A stretch of 64,000 nt of DNA, taken from CAVQNQ01 sp963714205 (GTDB lineage: Bacteria > Acidobacteriota > Terriglobia > Bryobacterales > Bryobacteraceae). Position numbers and translations under genes: made by a program. Numbering within the stretch: the first letter of the stretch is position 1; each line of letters begins with the position of its first letter. A model generated the notes under the pieces. That model worked only from the letters and a program-made list of their open reading frames with translations. It was not told the DNA's origin and ran no database searches. The DNA is taken from contig CAVQNQ010000005.1 in assembly GCA_963714205.1 (NCBI GenBank), positions 1 to 64,000 on the forward strand, read 5' to 3'. This document shows, piece by piece, positions 34,055 to 42,137 of this stretch.

Positions 34055-34684
34055 CTAGTGCCTGCGCCCGCGACTGAGCAACACATTCACCAGCCCGAAG
34101 CCGCCAATGGCGATCCCCGCCGCGCGGTCCATCCGACGCATGGTGCGATCGGTAATCCTACTGCGTAAACGGTTCGCCGCACTTACCAGAATGATCCACC
34201 AGATCATCGACCCGCAGAATACGCCGGCCACCAGAAGGGAAGTCTGCCACAGCGGTCCTCGTCGCCCTACGCCGAGCGTGGCCAGGACCGCCAGAAACGA
34301 GAGCACGGTAGTAGGGTTGCTCACGTTGAGAAGAAACGCGGAGACAAAGTCTGAATTGGCTGAGGAATTGTCCTCCCCTGCCTCGAGCGACCGTGGCGGC
34401 TTACAGTAGTACACCACTCCGATGCCCGTTAAGAGGATCCCGCCGATCACCCGGATCCAGAACTCTTCGCGGATCAGAAGCTGAATCACCAGACTGATGC
34501 TGAAACCGGCGATCGCGCCGTACAGCGTGTCCGCGAGCGCCGCGCCTAACCCCGAAATCATGCCCGATTTCCAGCCCTTCTCGAGCGTCCGCCGAATGCA
34601 GAGCAGGTTAACCGGGCCGACCGGAGCCGCGATGATCAGGCCGGCGGCCAGCCCGCGGATCGGCAATCCCAGGTCCACAGCCAT
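34055..34684 (-). CDS. LysE/RhtB-family amino-acid exporter
   Basis: A 209-residue membrane protein with six hydrophobic helices. The family N-terminal motif is present: AAPVGPVNLLCIRRTLEKGWKSG, followed by GLGAALADTLYGAIAGF, the LysE hallmark. The central NPTTVLSFLAV is also typical. Role: exports basic or small neutral amino acids or related metabolites across the inner membrane. The cargo cannot be told. It is isolated, with the BON-domain gene divergent on the other side. Confidence 0.9.
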   Translation of the reverse strand: MAVDLGLPIRGLAAGLIIAAPVGPVNLLCIRRTLEKGWKSGMISGLGAALADTLYGAIAGFSISLVIQLLIREEFWIRVIGGILLTGIGVVYYCKPPRSLEAGEDNSSANSDFVSAFLLNVSNPTTVLSFLAVLATLGVGRRGPLWQTSLLVAGVFCGSMIWWIILVSAANRLRSRITDRTMRRMDRAAGIAIGGFGLVNVLLSRGRRH

Positions 34685-34889
34685 GACAGGAATGCCACGG
34701 CAATCTCCCTTCCAAGCATCCCGACTTCAAGTTGACTTTGCCGCTTGGTGGCGGCCTTTTCCCGGCCTTCGGATTGCAGATATAACCATGCTTGTGCTAC
34801 CTCGCGGGGGCAGGGATTGGCAACGCGAAGCGAGCGGCTCTCCAAACAGGTGACCAAGCGAAGGTCCAAATAGGATTGGGAGATTACTT

Positions 34890-35540
34890 ATGAAGAACGA
34901 TGCACAATTGAAATCCGACGTCGAACAGGAATTGCGTTGGGATCCCAGTGTTGAAGCCGAAGAAATCGGCGTTTCGGCTAAGAGCGGTGTTGTGGAACTC
35001 GACGGCCATGTCGGCAGCTTCTACCAAAAGTGGGCAGCCGAGCGCGCGGCATTGCGAGTCTCCGACGTGAAGGCGGTCGCGAGCGAAATCAAAGTCGAGT
35101 TGTCTTCTTCGGAAATCAGAACCGATGAGGACATCGCCCGTATCGCCATGGACCATCTGGATTGGAACTACTTAGTGCCTGACACCGTGAAGGTGCAGGT
35201 GACCGACGGATGGGTGACGCTCAAAGGGACGACTGAATGGCAATATCAGAGGGAAGAGGCCGAGAAGGCAGTCCGACCCCTGGTTGGCGTGAAGGGTGTC
35301 TTCAACGAGATCACCGTTACACCGAAGGTCAGCACTGTCGACGTGAAGATCAAAATCGAAGACGCGTTGAAACGCAACGCGGAGATCGACGCCAACCGCG
35401 TGAAGGTGGAGGCGTCCGATGGCAAAGTGACGCTTCGTGGCAACGTCCGCTCCTGGGCGGAGCGGGAAGAAGCCGAGCGTGCGGCTTGGGCAGCTCCGGG
35501 GGTCACCAAGGTCGAAGACCTCCTCACGATCAAGTTCTAG
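34890..35540 (+). CDS. Triple BON-domain protein (OsmY-like, cytoplasmic)
   Basis: A 216-residue protein with three BON repeats, about 5-70, 78-145 and 148-215, each ending in a motif like VxVxxGxVTLxGxV with a final hydrophobic strand (GVVELDGHVGS, GWVTLKGTTEW, GKVTLRGNVRS). There is no signal peptide, so it differs from periplasmic OsmY. BON domains bind phospholipid or associate with membranes, and such triple-BON proteins are common stress genes beside Usp and Hsp20 clusters. AT-richer DNA upstream probably holds the promoter. Confidence 0.9.
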   Translation: MKNDAQLKSDVEQELRWDPSVEAEEIGVSAKSGVVELDGHVGSFYQKWAAERAALRVSDVKAVASEIKVELSSSEIRTDEDIARIAMDHLDWNYLVPDTVKVQVTDGWVTLKGTTEWQYQREEAEKAVRPLVGVKGVFNEITVTPKVSTVDVKIKIEDALKRNAEIDANRVKVEASDGKVTLRGNVRSWAEREEAERAAWAAPGVTKVEDLLTIKF

Positions 35541-35667
35541 ATCGAGAACCGCAACAATCGGCCGCTCAGGCGCGGTGCCCTCCGGTTATGGGCATCGCGC
35601 TTGCTGGTTATCCAATCCGCGACGCGCCGGCGGCGGCTGTTGTTCCGCTCCTTTCTCAACTCCTCAC

Positions 35668-36072
35668 TTAGCGCGGTGGGAAGGATGATAAGCCTGGTAG
35701 GATACTAACAGTACTAAGCACTTCTTTAACCTCCGCGAGTAGTTGCTCGGCAGTAAACGGCTTCGGGAAAAGCCTAAATCCCTGCTGTTCAATTGGGTTT
35801 TCAAGGCGATCATCGTCGAGCAGACCTGCCACGATGAGAACATGCATCTTCGGGCATTTGGTCTTCAAATATTTGGCTGCTTCAAGTCCCGTCAGTCCGT
35901 CGACATACGGGTGAACTATTAGCAGATCAGGAATATACTCATTCAATCCTTCTACAGCCTTTCCTATGTCGTCTGTCGCCATGACTACATACCCCGCCCG
36001 CTCCAGTGTTTCCTTGATGACCGAGCGCACAACGGGCACGGCACTCAACAGCAATATCGATGAATCCGTCAC
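35668..36072 (-). CDS. Degenerate response-regulator receiver domain protein
   Basis: A 134-residue stand-alone receiver-fold protein. It starts at GTG 36072, with AAGGAAAGG nearby, because the codons above it lack a ribosome site. The acidic pair after strand 1 is replaced (ILLLSAVPVVR instead of a DD pair), and the phospho-acceptor position is His (LLIVHPYVDGLTG). The Lys-Pro of strand 5 is kept (LFPKPF). It therefore looks unable to be phosphorylated in the normal way and may act as a pseudo-receiver through protein contacts. A second such protein lies at 45956-46507. Confidence 0.8.
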   Translation of the reverse strand: MTDSSILLLSAVPVVRSVIKETLERAGYVVMATDDIGKAVEGLNEYIPDLLIVHPYVDGLTGLEAAKYLKTKCPKMHVLIVAGLLDDDRLENPIEQQGFRLFPKPFTAEQLLAEVKEVLSTVSILPGLSSFPPR

Positions 36073-36288
36073 ATCGTTACCTTTCCTTGATAGTTTAGCG
36101 CAAGACAATACAGGCTGCGACAAAGAAAACGGGAGAGGGAAATTGTGGTCTCAGAAATGCCTCTCGAGGACAAGAGTTACCCGCGGGCCCGACCACGCGG
36201 CTCTTTTCAAGGAGGCACATGAAAGAGTCTGTCTTTATTCTCAGGCCACGAACGGCAATATCAAGATCTGACTCAAGGTGGCGGGCGC

Positions 36289-37961
36289 GTGATCTGTGAG
36301 CACTGGCTGGTAGCGTCATTGTGGCTGTCGATCTTGGGCACGGTCGCGGGCTCGGCGATTGCGCAGGAGAGCGGGAATTCCGATATCTCCTCTCAATTGC
36401 GCGTCGTTGCTTCGACCGGTCAATTGCCGGAACTTCGATGGCCGAATTTCTCCGACTATCGCGAGCACGTGCAGAACTTCTATCGGGCTTCGGGCTATAC
36501 GCCAGCGTGGACGCGCAACGGACAGCCAACTCCGCAGGCACGGGCGATCATCGAGCTTCTGAAGCAGGCGGACAGCCAAGGTCTGGACCCGGAGGACTAT
36601 GATGGCTCCCGCTGGGCCGACCGGCTGGCTCGCCTGCAAAAGGCGCATGCAGCCGGCGACGGCGCAATCTTCGACGCGGCGCTTACGGTTTGCTTGATGC
36701 GCTATATCTCCGACTGCCATATAGGGAAGATCAATCCCGAACATTTCAAGTTCGGACTCAGTGTCGAAGCCAAGAAGTACGACTTGTCCGCGTTCCTGTG
36801 GGAACGGCTGGCCAACGCCCAGGATGTGAAGGCGGAGTTGGCGCAGATCGGGCCGCCCTTTGCCGGCTATAAGCGCACCCTGGAAGCGTTCCGGCACTAT
36901 CTCGAACTGGCGCGGGAAGACGATGGTGAGAAGCTTCCGGTTCCGAACCGCCCCATTGCGCCCGGAAGTTCCTATGATGGCGTTCCACGATTGACGCGCC
37001 TGCTGCGCCTGTTGGGCGATCTGCCTGCGAACGGTGTCGTTCCGGGCGATTCCGATTTGTATCAGGGCGCACTGGTGGTTGCGGTCAAGAGCTTTCAGAG
37101 CCGCCATGCCCTGAAGCCCGATGGCAGATTGGACGGGCAAACGCTGGCAAACCTGAATACACCGCTGAGCCAGCGTGTCGACCAACTGCGCCTTACGCTG
37201 GAGCGCTGGCACTGGCTGCCTGACCGGTTCACCGAGCCCCCATCGTCGTCAATATCCCGGAGTTCCGCCTGCGGGCCTTTGACAGCGGCGGAAACCCCGT
37301 GCTCACGATGAATGTGATTGTCGGCAAGGCGTTCCGGCACAAGACACCGGTCTTCGAAAAGGACATGAAGTTTGTGGTTTTGCGGCCTTACTGGAATGTG
37401 CCGCCGGGCATCCAGCGCGCGGAGATCGTGCCTGCGGTACAGAAAGACCGGAATTACGCCGCTAAGAAAGAATTCGAGGTGGTCACGCCAGGGGGACAAG
37501 TCGTCACTTCGGGCGTCATCACAGATGAAGTGCTGGCACAATTGCGTTCCGGAAAGCTTGAGGTGCGCCAGAAGCCGGGCGCAACTAATGCGCTGGGCCT
37601 GGTGAAATTCCTGTTCCCCAACGAATACAACGTCTACCTGCACGGCACATCGTCGCCGCAATTGTTTGCTCAGACTCGCCGGGATTTCAGCCATGGCTGC
37701 ATTCGGATAGAGAAGCCAGCGGAACTGGCGGCGTGGGTCTTACGCGACAAGCCCGATTGGAGCCTGGAACGAGTACAAGCTGCCATGACGAGTGGCCGGG
37801 ACAACGTGCAGGTCAACCTTACAAACCCAGTTCCAGTGCTGATCCTGTACGGCACGGCGGTGGTCGATCCAGATGGTCAGGTGCACTTCTTCGATGATAT
37901 TTATGGCTACGATGACGAACTCCGGCGGGCGCTCGCGAAAGGCTACCCGTATCCCGGGTGA
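36289..37961 (+). pseudogene. L,D-transpeptidase (YcbB-like), split by a one-base frameshift
   Basis: The gene starts at GTG 36289 with a signal peptide (WLSILGTVAGSAIAQ). The first frame carries the scaffold domain and a peptidoglycan-binding repeat (AVKSFQSRHALKPDGRLDGQTLANLN), then reads off near 37240. In the next frame IVVNIPEFRLRAFDSG continues the family and leads to the YkuD catalytic domain with HGTSSP and SHGCIRIEKP (catalytic Cys). The switch falls at a run of five C (37237-37241), where one missing C restores EPPIVVN and a product of about 557 residues. L,D-transpeptidases form 3-3 peptidoglycan crosslinks. This is a real mutation or a sequencing indel. Confidence 0.85.
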
Positions 37962-37968
37962 AGCTAAA

Positions 37969-38523
37969 TTACCAGCGGCGTACGCGTCCCACGTCCACAT
38001 GGACGAAATTCGAATCGCGATAGTAGCCAACCCCCCCGCGTTGCAAACGCTGCGCGGCATCCCGCACCGCCGCTGTGGGAATCCCCGGTAAGCGAATGTC
38101 GATAGCTTCCGCCTGCATGTGAAGACTGTGGCGAGCGACGCCCGTATGTGCGCTGCGCGTTCGCAGAAATTCATTGGTCCGTGGCGTGCGGTATCCACAA
38201 ATAACGTCGATCTCACCGCCGGTATCGTTCAGGGACGCGGTCAGATCGTAGAGCAGGTCGAACAGGTGAGGATCGAAATGCCGTACTTCTCCCGTACGAT
38301 GGTCGCGGAGGTAGCGATCGAGCTCGGCCAGCGCTTCCGGTAAGTAATTTCCGCCGCGCCGATAAACGATATCGAGCCGCTCGCCGGTGTGGGTGTGATA
38401 AAAGCGAAGCCGGTATTCGCGCGGGGAGAAGTTGGCGGATTCCAACGTTTGATCGAGTGGTGCGAGAGGCAACAACACGAAGAGCCACCAGGTGCAGCAA
38501 CGGATTCGAAATTGCATTTTCAC
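37969..38523 (-). CDS. DUF882 / YcbK-like murein endopeptidase
   Basis: A 184-residue protein with an N-terminal hydrophobic signal-like stretch (WWLFVLLPLAP). The M15_3/DUF882 fold is clear: LRFYHTHTGERLDIVYRRGG, then DVICGYRTPRTNEFLR and HSLHMQAEAIDIRLPG, which supplies the zinc-binding H-x(6)-D pair, and a final FVHVDVG with the last His. Relatives such as MepK/YcbK cut 3-3 crosslinks. It is convergent with the L,D-transpeptidase gene, the same partnership seen in E. coli (ycbB-ycbK), with only 7 nt between. Confidence 0.9.
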   Translation of the reverse strand: MKMQFRIRCCTWWLFVLLPLAPLDQTLESANFSPREYRLRFYHTHTGERLDIVYRRGGNYLPEALAELDRYLRDHRTGEVRHFDPHLFDLLYDLTASLNDTGGEIDVICGYRTPRTNEFLRTRSAHTGVARHSLHMQAEAIDIRLPGIPTAAVRDAAQRLQRGGVGYYRDSNFVHVDVGRVRRW

Positions 38524-38558
38524 TCAAAACATAGCACAACTGCCGCTCGCAACTGGGT

Positions 38559-39233
38559 TCATTCGCTCCTGCCAGGCTTGATCTTGAGTGGAGCTGCTTT
38601 GTCTGGTCCTTTGGGCCGTGCCGCGGACCGGTACCATTTGAAATAGACCAGGGCGCCCATGCCGGCCATCACTGCCAGCGCGATCAGCGCATACAGCATC
38701 GTCTGGTAGTGCCGCGAGAAAAAGCCGATCATTTGCCGGCCATAGACCTTGCTCAAATACGCCACGGTGAAGAAGCGCAGGGCACGTCCCGCTGTCAGCG
38801 CTGACAGGAACCTCTTGTTTGGATACTGCATGACCCCGGCGGCCATTAGGACGGAAGTGAAAGGGAACGGCGGCGGCAGGATAGAGCCGGTGAACACCGT
38901 CATGAAACCGCGCTTCTCGAAGTAGCTGGTAGAGTTTTTCTGCGCGCGGTTTCCCCACTTTCTTTTCCAAGGTCTCCTGGCCGCCTTTTTCGGCCAGCCG
39001 GTAGGCCACATAGCCCCCGGCCACCTCCCCCACTGTAGCCATGAAAGCGTAATAGGCCCACCATGCGTATGGTGTGCCGAAAGTAGGATGAGGAATACGT
39101 CCTCGCTTCCCGCCGGGGCAGAGATGAAAGGGGTATTGTCCGCGAGTCCAAGCAGGATCAGCCCAGGTCCTCCCAGGCGGCGGATCCATTTCCACACCGA
39201 ATCGGACACTATAAACAGGGAGAAGATCCTCAT
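38559..39233 (-). CDS. DedA/VTT-type membrane protein (YqaA-like) with two compensating frameshifts
   Basis: The main frame gives 224 residues. The beginning (IRRLGGPGLILLGLADNTPF) and the end (GFMTVFTGSILPPPFPFTSV, MYALIALAVMAGMGALVYF) match VTT/SNARE-associated membrane proteins. Between about 39075 and 38930 this frame is Trp/Arg-rich nonsense, while the neighbouring frame reads YAWWAYYAFMATVGEVAGGY and VAYRLAEKGGQETLEKKVGK, the proper family sequence. Two opposite indels, near 39070 and 38926, restore one reading frame. It therefore encodes a scrambled stretch of about 48 residues or holds two assembly errors. The family acts in membrane lipid homeostasis. Confidence 0.75.
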   Translation of the reverse strand: MRIFSLFIVSDSVWKWIRRLGGPGLILLGLADNTPFISAPAGSEDVFLILLSAHHTHGGPITLSWLQWGRWPGAMWPTGWPKKAARRPWKRKWGNRAQKNSTSYFEKRGFMTVFTGSILPPPFPFTSVLMAAGVMQYPNKRFLSALTAGRALRFFTVAYLSKVYGRQMIGFFSRHYQTMLYALIALAVMAGMGALVYFKWYRSAARPKGPDKAAPLKIKPGRSE

Positions 39234-39247
39234 ACTCGACCTGCCGC

Positions 39248-40981
39248 TTACAAGGTCAATTCGGATTCCACTTCATACCGTTCCCGAATCGTCTTCACCA
39301 GCTCGACCTGCAGGTTCTCAATGTATCCCAGTCGATATCGCTGCTCCACTTTGCGAACATCCGATGCGAGCGGATGATCGTGGAATCCTTCGGCAATCCA
39401 TCGCGAAAAGTCTCCTCGACGCGCATGTCCGTCCAGCACTCCGGGCGAGACGCTCTCCAATGACGAGACAAACTCCTGTAACGTTCGACTTGGGGATCCC
39501 ACAGGCTTGCCATTCATCGTGAACACGAATTCACTGCCACTTCGCATGGGTACGTCCAGATATTTGGACCTATGGCGAACGTGCGCGGTCAAGCGAGGTC
39601 CCAAGGTGAAGCGCTGCAACTGCCCTGAAGCCTCTGGCGCGCTCGGCAAAAGAACTGCTTCGCCATCGGCCAAACCCGCCAGCGTAGCGCTCCAATCGCC
39701 AGAGCCGTTGCCAAACATCGTCTGCATCTCCTTGGCCTCTTGGGGATCCGAAATGCGTGTGCAGCAGATCACTTCCATGGCTCTGCGGACATCGGGGTGC
39801 AGATCCGAAGGCCGGTAAGTGACCAGTGTGTATGCACCCAAATCAAGGTCCAACAGCTCTCGGACGTTCGATTCATTGAGGAAATAATGCGCTTCATCGA
39901 CGACGATCCTGTGAGGCAGACCGGTGCTCCGCCTGAGAGACGCGAGCATCGGCAAGAGGGTTTTCAGATAGGCGACCTTCTCCTTGTATTGCACGTGGGA
40001 GAGATTGATCACCACGCTCATGTCCGGATGCCGCAGCATACGGGACAGATCGGGCAGCGAGGGTGCCGGGTCGTCCCCTCCGCACGCGAGGACGCGGGGT
40101 AGAGCTTCCAGTTGCTCGTAATCGCCTTCCGGATCGATTACGCACGTACAGTAATCGTGCATCATGAAGTGTTCGCAGAAAAGCCCCGCGGCCCATGATT
40201 TTCCGGATCGCGGGTCTCCCGCGATGAGGACGTTGCGGCCTTCGACCGCTAGTTCGAGTGGCGCCCCGCTGCCGGCCAGGGTGAGCGTGATTTTGCCTTT
40301 GCCGATCCGATCGGGAGGCAGCCGCGTACTGTTTGCGGCCTTCCGGATGTATGGGGCGACGGCGCTGGGACCGTCCCCGCGGATCACCTCGTCCGCACTC
40401 CTCTGCAGAGCTGGACTCCCCCAGCCCACCGCTACACCGATCTCGCACGCGGCCAGGAGGTCGTGGTCGTTTTCCGCATCGCCAATGGCGATCGCGTTGT
40501 GAGCCGACAGACGTAGCGCGATGAGGGCCTGGCGAAGTCCGGTGGCTTTACTGATACCCTGCGGAAGCACCATGACGCGGCCACGGTTGAACAACAGCAC
40601 CAGCGGCAGTTCCAGCTCGCGGATCACGGCCAAGATCCGGGGAGCCAACGCCGCATCGGTCTCTACTATACATTGGCCGGAAACGAAGTCGATCTCACGG
40701 CGGCGGAGTTCCTCAAGGAAGACAGGAGGTGGGGGATGGCCGACCAGCCAGGAATGACCGTTTGGGACGGCCAGTACCGCTCCATTTTCCGCTACCGCGG
40801 CGTCAACAAACTTAAGGTCTCCAGCGACCCGTTTCAAGTCCGCAAGAATGCGCCCGGTCACGAGGATAACTACTATTCCGCGGGCACGTGCCTCGGCGAT
40901 GGCAGTCTTCACATCTGGATCGAGTATTCCATCACGTGCAATCGTCCCATCGTAGTCGAGTGCCAGTACCCCGAATTTCAA
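39248..40981 (-). CDS. HAD phosphatase fused to a HerA/VirB4-like ATPase
   Basis: A 577-residue protein. Residues 1-215 are a complete Cof-type HAD hydrolase: DYDGT (9-13, nucleophile Asp), VTGR (41-44), and GDAENDHD (167-174). Residues about 230-460 form a P-loop ATPase of HerA/DUF87 type: Walker A GDPRSGKS (255-262), VIDPEGDYEQ (281-290), typical of HerA-like ATPases, and Walker B RIVVDEAHYFL (358-368). A helical tail to 577 is unassigned. HAD enzymes dephosphorylate sugars or similar compounds, while HerA-like ATPases act on DNA or protein. The combination is odd and its role is unknown. It ends 14 nt before the DedA-like gene. Confidence 0.85.
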   Translation of the reverse strand: MKFGVLALDYDGTIARDGILDPDVKTAIAEARARGIVVILVTGRILADLKRVAGDLKFVDAAVAENGAVLAVPNGHSWLVGHPPPPVFLEELRRREIDFVSGQCIVETDAALAPRILAVIRELELPLVLLFNRGRVMVLPQGISKATGLRQALIALRLSAHNAIAIGDAENDHDLLAACEIGVAVGWGSPALQRSADEVIRGDGPSAVAPYIRKAANSTRLPPDRIGKGKITLTLAGSGAPLELAVEGRNVLIAGDPRSGKSWAAGLFCEHFMMHDYCTCVIDPEGDYEQLEALPRVLACGGDDPAPSLPDLSRMLRHPDMSVVINLSHVQYKEKVAYLKTLLPMLASLRRSTGLPHRIVVDEAHYFLNESNVRELLDLDLGAYTLVTYRPSDLHPDVRRAMEVICCTRISDPQEAKEMQTMFGNGSGDWSATLAGLADGEAVLLPSAPEASGQLQRFTLGPRLTAHVRHRSKYLDVPMRSGSEFVFTMNGKPVGSPSRTLQEFVSSLESVSPGVLDGHARRGDFSRWIAEGFHDHPLASDVRKVEQRYRLGYIENLQVELVKTIRERYEVESELTL

Positions 40982-40993
40982 GGATCCTCCTTC

Positions 40994-42124
40994 TCACGCC
41001 TGCAATTCAGCGCGGGTCTGAAACAATTGAAGCACCTGGCTCCGTGAGATCATACCACGCAGACTGCCATGCTCCAGAACCGGCAGTTGATTGAGGTCCT
41101 GCGTTGCCATCAATTCGAGCGCATCCTTCAACGATGTTTCCGGCGTTACCGTGCGCAGACGAGCCGCGGGCAGCATGACGCTGCTTAACCTCGTCGATGA
41201 CCATTGGCTGCGTTCGACGTGCTTGATTTCGTGGGGTGTGATGAGGCCGGCGAGCGTGCCATCGTCGTCGACGAAGAAGCAACGTTTTCCGCTGCGGAGC
41301 ATCTCTTCATCGACGAAATGCTGAACATCCAAATGTCCGTCCACCGTTGGGCAGTCGCTGGACATCAAATCGGATACGTGCCGGCGGGCGAGGAATGGTG
41401 CGACTTCCACTTCGCGGTAGCTTTGCGCAGCCGCCTGCATCAAGAACCAGCCGATGAAAGCGATCCAAAGCCCGTTCAAGCCGGCTCCCCCGAATACCTG
41501 CATCATGCCGAAGGCGATGAACGCGAACCCAACACCTTCGCCGATTCGCGTGGCAAGCCGCGTCGATTGGTCGGCGTTGCCGGTCTTCCACCATAGAGCC
41601 GCGCGGAGGACCCGCCCCCCATCCAACGGATAACCGGGAATCAAATTGAAGATCCCGAGGCCGAGATTTATGTAGCCAAGCCAGACGAGCATGGCGACGA
41701 ATGGTGTGGCGGCGGTGGCGCCCGGAGTCCAGCCACACCACCGCGCGGCGCCCAGACACAGACCGCCCAACATACAACTGGTAATGGGACCGACAATGGC
41801 CATCCAAAACTCGGTTTGTGCGTCGGCTGGATTCTTCTCAATCTGAGACACGCCTCCGAGCGCGAACAGCGTTATGGCGCGGACGGGCAGATTTCGCGAC
41901 TTCGCAACGAGCGAATGTGCGAGCTCATGCAGCAGCAGAGACACAAAGAACAGCAGCGCCGTGAGCACGGCAAGCGACCAGACCAGCCCCTGGCTCCAGC
42001 CCTTATGTGCCGAGCTGAATTCGCCTGCCACTGACAGCACGATCAGAAAGGCGATCAAGAACCAGCTGTAGTTTAATCCGATTTGGATGCCAAAGACGCG
42101 GCCGAGTTTTATATCCGTACGCAT
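40994..42124 (-). CDS. Site-2 protease (M50) with C-terminal CBS pair
   Basis: A 376-residue membrane metalloprotease from the ATG at 42124, which has GGAGGTG upstream. Six hydrophobic helices. The zinc site HELAH is at residues 66-70, and the second motif NLIPGYPLDGGRV completes the site. Two CBS domains follow, about 240-300 and 305-365 (VMLPAARLRTVTPETSLKDALELM). This is the SpoIVFB-like group with a CBS tail, where nucleotide binding by CBS may gate cleavage. Substrate unknown. It lies downstream of glucan phosphorylase on the same strand, 13 nt away. Confidence 0.93.
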   Translation of the reverse strand: MRTDIKLGRVFGIQIGLNYSWFLIAFLIVLSVAGEFSSAHKGWSQGLVWSLAVLTALLFFVSLLLHELAHSLVAKSRNLPVRAITLFALGGVSQIEKNPADAQTEFWMAIVGPITSCMLGGLCLGAARWCGWTPGATAATPFVAMLVWLGYINLGLGIFNLIPGYPLDGGRVLRAALWWKTGNADQSTRLATRIGEGVGFAFIAFGMMQVFGGAGLNGLWIAFIGWFLMQAAAQSYREVEVAPFLARRHVSDLMSSDCPTVDGHLDVQHFVDEEMLRSGKRCFFVDDDGTLAGLITPHEIKHVERSQWSSTRLSSVMLPAARLRTVTPETSLKDALELMATQDLNQLPVLEHGSLRGMISRSQVLQLFQTRAELQA

Positions 42125-42137
42125 TTCACACCTCCAC

